A stretch of 64,000 nt of DNA from Pelomonas sp. BJYL3. GTDB lineage: Bacteria; Pseudomonadota; Gammaproteobacteria; Burkholderiales; Burkholderiaceae_C. The notes below the pieces were generated by a model that saw only the letters and a list, made by a program, of their open reading frames with translations, searched no databases and was not told the DNA's origin. The number at the start of each line of letters is the position of its first letter. The stretch's first letter is position 1. Below, in pieces: positions 60,018-64,000 of the stretch. The stretch lies in contig NZ_JANZKX010000007.1 in the NCBI RefSeq assembly GCF_027257975.1, forward strand, positions 265,183-329,182, given 5' to 3'. The translations under genes were made by a program, and so were the position numbers.

Positions 60018-62810
60018 TCAGAGGCCCAGCTCAGCCTTCAGGCTCTTGAACTCGGCGCTGTCCCGGAATCGGCCGGGCATGGCCATGGCTGCGCGCAGCT
60101 CCTCCCGGGCGTCCGGCTTGCGACCGGACTTGGCCAGGGCGTAGGCCAGGTGGAAGCGCAGTTGGCCCTGGTTGGGGTCGCGCAGGCGGGCGTCACGCAG
60201 CAGGCGCAGGCCGGCCTCGATCTCGCCCCGCAGCACGTGGATCCAGCCCTGGGCGTCCAGCGTCTCCGGGCTTTCCGGAGCCAGCTTGCGGGCGCGCTCG
60301 GCCATGGCCAGGGCACCGGCATCGCCCAGGCGCTGCAGCAGCAGGGCGTAGGTGGCCATGGCGGAGACGTCCTGCGGATCGCGGGTGATCAAGGTGGAGA
60401 AGCTGCGCTTGGCCGCCTCGTTCTTGCCCAGCTCGGCCTGGGCCTCGGCCAGGACGCGCAGCAGGCCCAGGTCCTGGGGCGCCTTCTGGGACCAGCCTTC
60501 CAGGGTGGCCAGGCCCTTCTGCGGGTCGCCGCCGCTGGTCTGGGCACGGGCCAGCAGCAGGGCGTTGGCCGCGCTGGGCTCCTGGTCCAGCACCTGCTGG
60601 TAGCGCTTGCCGGCCTCGGCGAACTGCCCGCGGGCATAGGCCAGGTGGCCGGCGGTCAGCAGGGCCGGCAGGGCCGTGGGATACCTGGCCAGCAGGGTCT
60701 TGAGCAGGGCGTCGGCGCGCGCGTTGTCCTTCTTGCGGTTGGCCACCTCGATGCCCAGTACCAGCACATTGAGGGCCTCGGCGCCATTTTGCTGGGCCTT
60801 CTGCAGGTTGTAGCTGGCGCCGTCCAGATTGCCGATGGCCAGCTGCTGGCGGCCCACGACCACCTGCGCCTCGGCGTCATAGCCGGCGATGCGCGTGGCC
60901 TCCTGGAAGAGGACCTTGGCATTGCCGAGATCGCCCTGCATGGCATAGGTGCGGCCCAGGGTCAGCGCCACCTCGAGGTTGCCCTGGTACTTGCCGTTGA
61001 GCGCCTTGCCGACCTGGATGGCCTGGTCCAGCTTGCGCTGGCTGGTGTGGAGCTCCATCAGCGTCAGCCCGGGGCGCGGGTCATTGCGCGAGAGGTTGGC
61101 GGCCTTCTCCAGGGCTTCGGTGGCCTCGTTGAAGCGGCGGGCACGGAACTCCAGGATGCCCAGCTGGTAGAGCAGCTGCGGGTCCTCGGCGTCCTTCTTG
61201 AGCAGCCCGTCCAGACGCTGGCGGGCGGGGTCGAACTGCTTTTCCTCGATGTCCAGCCAGCTGAGGTTGATCAGCGCCGGCTTGAAGCCCGGGCTCTTGG
61301 CCAGGGCCTGCTGGAAGGCGGCCCGGGCACCGCCCTTGTCGCCAAGCCGCCCCTTGATATTGCCCAGGTAGTTGATGAGCATGGGGTTGTTCGGGTCGCT
61401 CTTGAGCAGGTTCTCGGCCAGTTGCAGCGCGCGCGGGCCCTTGCCCATGCTGGCGTAGGCGGTGATCAGCTGGATGGCGGCGCGGGCGTCGCCGGGGTTG
61501 CTCGCCAGCACCTTCTCCAGGTTGCTGATGCCGGCCTCGCCCTGGCCCATGGAGAGCTGGCTCAGCGCCAGCTCCCGGATGGTGTCGGGCGTGGGCTGCT
61601 GGGCGGCCGCCTTGTCGAAGGCCTCGGCTGCCTGGTCATAGCGCTTGCGGGCCAGATGGATGCTGCCCTGCAGGTACAGCACCTGCGGGTCCGTGGGGCG
61701 CAGGCGCTGCAGGTTGCTGACGATCTGCTGCGCCTGGCTGAGGTCGCGCTGCTCCAGTGCGATGCTGGCGGCCATGAGCTGGCCGGCGTAGTGGTTGGCG
61801 TTGAGGGCCAGCAGATTCTTGAGGTGCTCGCGGGCCTTCTCGTTGTCGCCCAGGGCCTTGTAGGCCATCGCGGCGGCGAAGTTCAGGCTTTCGTCGCTGT
61901 TGATCACGCCGGCGGGCTGCAGGCCCAGCAGCTCGGTGGTCTGGACATAGGCGTCGCGGGCCTTGGCGGCATTGCCCTTGCGGGACTCGATGACGCCGCG
62001 CAGGTAGGACGCCCGCGGGTCGGCCAGGCTGGCCGCGTCCAGGGCGGCGAGGTCCTGCTCGGCCTCCTTGAGCTGGCCGGTCGTGACCAGCAGGCCGGCG
62101 CGCGCCACGCGGGCATCGACATTGAGCGCGTTGTGCTGCAGGGCCTTGCCGAAGGAGACCTGGGCGGCACTGCTCTCCTTGAGCTTCTGCTGCACGGTGC
62201 CCAGCGCGTACCAGGCGGCGCTGTTGGCGGGATCGAACTCCAGCGCCTTGCTGATCTGGCCCCGCGCCTTCTCCAGCTCGCCCTGGCGCGCCAGCATGGT
62301 CGCTTCGGCCAGCAGGGGCAGGGGCGAGCGGGGCGCCAGCGCGCGGGCCTCGGCAAAGGACTTGGTGGCGGCGTCCTTCTGCCCGAGGGTGGCGAAGGCG
62401 GTGCCGCGCTGGGTGAGGATCTCGGCATGGCTGCCCGCCGGCACGCCGTTGGTGTTGATGCGGTCCAGCAGCTTCTTGTACTCGCCCAGGGCGATGTAGA
62501 GCTGGCCCAGGTCCACCATCACCTCGCTGCGTGCCACGCCCTGCTTCAGCGCCTCCTCGAAGGCAGCCTCGGCCGAGGGCAGGTCGCCCTTCTTCAGCAG
62601 GGTGCGGGCCAGCAGCAGGTGGGCGGAGAGCATGTGCGGATCCGCCTGCAGGGAGTTGCGCAGCTGGATCAGCGCCCCGTCGATGTCCTTCTTCTCGAGG
62701 CGCTGCTGGGCGTCGTCGTAGAACTTGCTGGCCGCATCACCCGCCCCCTGGGCCTGGAGGCAGGCACCGAGCAGGAGGGAGAGGAGCAGGCGGGAGGGCA
62801 GACGGTTCAT
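60018..62810 (-). CDS. prsT: PEP-CTERM/exosortase system TPR lipoprotein PrsT
   Basis: A 930-residue protein made of about 20 tetratricopeptide repeats after the signal sequence. ATG 62810 (MNRLPSRLLLSLLLGACLQA) gives a lipobox LGAC, so it is probably a lipoprotein. TPR helices are visible throughout (DIDGALIQLRNSLQADP, DPQVLYLQGSIHLARKRYDQ, GDPQKGLATLEGW). The length and the pattern match the PrsT family found only with XrtA-type exosortase and exopolysaccharide genes. Its usual neighbours PrsK and PrsR are not in the window. The nearest related gene is the PEP-CTERM protein downstream. It may act as a scaffold in polysaccharide or protein export. Confidence 0.88.
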   Translation of the reverse strand: MNRLPSRLLLSLLLGACLQAQGAGDAASKFYDDAQQRLEKKDIDGALIQLRNSLQADPHMLSAHLLLARTLLKKGDLPSAEAAFEEALKQGVARSEVMVDLGQLYIALGEYKKLLDRINTNGVPAGSHAEILTQRGTAFATLGQKDAATKSFAEARALAPRSPLPLLAEATMLARQGELEKARGQISKALEFDPANSAAWYALGTVQQKLKESSAAQVSFGKALQHNALNVDARVARAGLLVTTGQLKEAEQDLAALDAASLADPRASYLRGVIESRKGNAAKARDAYVQTTELLGLQPAGVINSDESLNFAAAMAYKALGDNEKAREHLKNLLALNANHYAGQLMAASIALEQRDLSQAQQIVSNLQRLRPTDPQVLYLQGSIHLARKRYDQAAEAFDKAAAQQPTPDTIRELALSQLSMGQGEAGISNLEKVLASNPGDARAAIQLITAYASMGKGPRALQLAENLLKSDPNNPMLINYLGNIKGRLGDKGGARAAFQQALAKSPGFKPALINLSWLDIEEKQFDPARQRLDGLLKKDAEDPQLLYQLGILEFRARRFNEATEALEKAANLSRNDPRPGLTLMELHTSQRKLDQAIQVGKALNGKYQGNLEVALTLGRTYAMQGDLGNAKVLFQEATRIAGYDAEAQVVVGRQQLAIGNLDGASYNLQKAQQNGAEALNVLVLGIEVANRKKDNARADALLKTLLARYPTALPALLTAGHLAYARGQFAEAGKRYQQVLDQEPSAANALLLARAQTSGGDPQKGLATLEGWSQKAPQDLGLLRVLAEAQAELGKNEAAKRSFSTLITRDPQDVSAMATYALLLQRLGDAGALAMAERARKLAPESPETLDAQGWIHVLRGEIEAGLRLLRDARLRDPNQGQLRFHLAYALAKSGRKPDAREELRAAMAMPGRFRDSAEFKSLKAELGL

Positions 62811-62850
62811 GGGCGGTCCAGTGCGGGGGGGCCGGCGCACGGCCGGCGAA

Positions 62851-62875
62851 GCAAAGGGACCGCCGCAGCGGTCCC
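62851..62875 (-). terminator. Terminator of yajQ
   Basis: A perfect 8-bp stem GGGACCGC/GCGGTCCC (62856-62875) with tetraloop, followed on the minus strand by TTTGC. It lies 20 bp after the yajQ stop. The T-run is short. Confidence 0.6.
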
Positions 62876-62894
62876 GGCAGGCGGGGAGCTGGGC

Positions 62895-63389
62895 TCAGTC
62901 CCGGAAGTTGTCGTAGCTCAGGGGCAGGTCCGCCATGTCCTTCTTCAGCTGGGCGATGGCCAGCTGGAGGTCGTCACGGTTCTTGCCGGTGATGCGCACG
63001 ACGTCGCCCTGGATGGAGCTCTGGACCTTGAGCTTGCTGGCCTTGATGGCGTTGCTGATCTTCTTGGCGTTCTCGGCGTCGATGCCGGAGCGGATCTTGT
63101 AGACCTGGCGGACCTTGTCGCCGCCCAGCTTCTCGATCTTGTCGTTCTTGTCCAGGAAGCTGATCACCACGCCCTGCTTGGTCAGCTTGCTGTAGAGCAC
63201 GGCCTCGATCTGCTCCAGCTGGAAATCGCTGTCGCCAACGGCGTGGATTTCCTTTTCCTTGCTCTTGAGCTCGACGGAGGCACTGGTGCCCTTGAAGTCG
63301 AAGCGGGTGTCAATTTCCTTCTTGCTGTTGTCCACGCCATGGCCGATCTTGACCATGTCGGGCTCCAGCTTGGTGTCGAAGCTTGGCAT
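62895..63389 (-). CDS. yajQ: YajQ-family nucleotide-binding protein
   Basis: A 164-residue cytoplasmic protein from ATG 63389 (MPSFDTKLEPD), with the family pattern HGVDNSKKEIDTRFDFKG, AVGDSDFQLEQIEAVLYSKL and VRITGKNRDDLQLAIAQLK. It has two alpha/beta domains. Members bind cyclic di-GMP in Xanthomonas and Pseudomonas and affect gene expression through partner regulators; the ligand here is not proven. It is divergent from murB with a 64-bp gap. Confidence 0.93.
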   Translation of the reverse strand: MPSFDTKLEPDMVKIGHGVDNSKKEIDTRFDFKGTSASVELKSKEKEIHAVGDSDFQLEQIEAVLYSKLTKQGVVISFLDKNDKIEKLGGDKVRQVYKIRSGIDAENAKKISNAIKASKLKVQSSIQGDVVRITGKNRDDLQLAIAQLKKDMADLPLSYDNFRD

Positions 63390-63453
63390 CTCTTGAATCC
63401 TTGAGGGAAGGGCCCTCGCCGGAAGCGGCAAGGGAATCTGGGAAAATTCTGCC

Positions 63454-64000
63454 ATGCAACAAGAGATGCCGAACACCCGGGACGAGGGTCAGCGCCCCAT
63501 CCAGACGAACCCGAGCCTCGTGGTCGAGGAGGGCGTGAACCTGCGGCCCTACAACAGCTTCGGCCTGCCCGCCACCGCCCAGCGCCTGGTGCGCATCCGG
63601 CACGAGTCCGACCTGCGCCGCGTGATCGACCACCCCGAGCTGGGCCGCGCGCCCAAGTTCGTGCTGGGCGGGGGCAGCAATATTGTGCTCACACGCGACG
63701 TCGAGGCCCTGGTGCTGAAGATGGAGATCCTCGGCAAGCGCGTGGTCGAGGAGCGCGAGGACGCCTGGATCCTGGAGGTCGGCGCCGGCGAGACCTGGCA
63801 CGAGGTGGTGCGCTGGAGCCTTGAGCAGGGCTGTCCGGGCCTGGAGAACCTCGCCCTGATCCCGGGCACGGCCGGCGCAGCGCCGGTGCAGAACATCGGG
63901 GCCTATGGCGTCGAGATCAAGGACCGCATCGAGGCGGTGGAGGTCATCGACCTGATCACCGGCCGGCCCGTGCGCCTGCCGGCCAGCGTGCTGGCCTTCG
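63454..64000 (+). CDS. murB: UDP-N-acetylenolpyruvoylglucosamine reductase, 3' truncated
   Basis: The first 182 codons are inside the window. ATG 63454 begins a frame with NLRPYNSFGLPATAQRL, LGGGSNIVLTRDVEALVLK, VGAGETWHEVV and GCPGLENLALIPGTAGAAPVQNIGAYG, the FAD-binding PCMH domain of MurB. The enzyme reduces UDP-GlcNAc-enolpyruvate to UDP-MurNAc with NADPH, the second committed step of peptidoglycan synthesis. The initial 20 residues are a non-conserved leader; the later ATG at 63466 is possible. The C-terminal substrate-binding domain is outside. Confidence 0.95.
   Translation, partial: MQQEMPNTRDEGQRPIQTNPSLVVEEGVNLRPYNSFGLPATAQRLVRIRHESDLRRVIDHPELGRAPKFVLGGGSNIVLTRDVEALVLKMEILGKRVVEEREDAWILEVGAGETWHEVVRWSLEQGCPGLENLALIPGTAGAAPVQNIGAYGVEIKDRIEAVEVIDLITGRPVRLPASVLAF

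Overview
The window is high-GC chromosomal DNA with long overlapping shadow frames and dense, tightly packed genes. Gene content points to a betaproteobacterium of the order Burkholderiales, probably near the Roseateles/Mitsuaria/Rubrivivax group. That placement is an inference from gene families: tandem narK1-narK2 ahead of narGHJI, a PEP-CTERM protein with the TPR lipoprotein PrsT, CsgG-like and DUF2189 proteins, and paired acyl-CoA dehydrogenases. No rRNA, tRNA, CRISPR array or complete insertion sequence was seen.

Layout. (1) 1-1039: the 3' end of an RTX-type protein with its terminator, then a lower-GC membrane protein. (2) 1264-11897: a sucrose locus made of a LacI-type regulator, TonB-dependent receptor, fructokinase, MFS transporter and sucrose phosphorylase. 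Two matching LacI-type palindromes lie 90 bp apart in front of the receptor. Between regulator and receptor sits an unrelated block of three secreted-protein genes (2578-5343), two of which look frameshifted; the last encodes a broken PEP-CTERM-like protein. (3) 12251-27606: a nitrate respiration island, narXL - (outer-membrane barrel on the other strand) - narK1 narK2 narG narH narJ narI - parvulin-type PPIase - beta-carbonic anhydrase. narX has an FNR-type box at the exact class II distance from a -10 element, and the predicted transcript starts at the ATG. (4) 27986-41670: secreted proteins, a DsbC-like protein, three histidine kinases of the window without adjacent regulators (two here), nitronate monooxygenase, two EamA transporters, an atypical SDR, a CsgG-like protein, quinone oxidoreductase, a DUF2189 protein and lspA. 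(5) 41838-46886: a plus-strand block with a small membrane protein, a Cache-type sensor kinase with its response regulator, the CstA transporter and its small YbdD partner. This block separates lspA from ileS and ribF, which are usually neighbours. (6) 46960-57682: minus-strand ileS, ribF, hybrid kinase, rsuA, P1 peptidase, DUF3617 protein and a two-subunit acyl-CoA dehydrogenase. (7) 57860-64000: isoaspartyl peptidase, a PEP-CTERM protein with a sigma54-like promoter, prsT, yajQ and the start of murB.

How the parts work together. The scr genes form an import-and-phosphorolysis route for sucrose: receptor, inner-membrane carrier, then cleavage by phosphorylase to glucose-1-phosphate and fructose, with fructose phosphorylated by the kinase. 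The nar genes give nitrate sensing, nitrate/nitrite exchange, quinol-dependent nitrate reduction and enzyme maturation. The Cache kinase/regulator pair probably controls the cstA carbon-starvation transporter through an inverted repeat just upstream of cstA. PrsT and the PEP-CTERM protein belong to the exosortase surface-protein/exopolysaccharide system.
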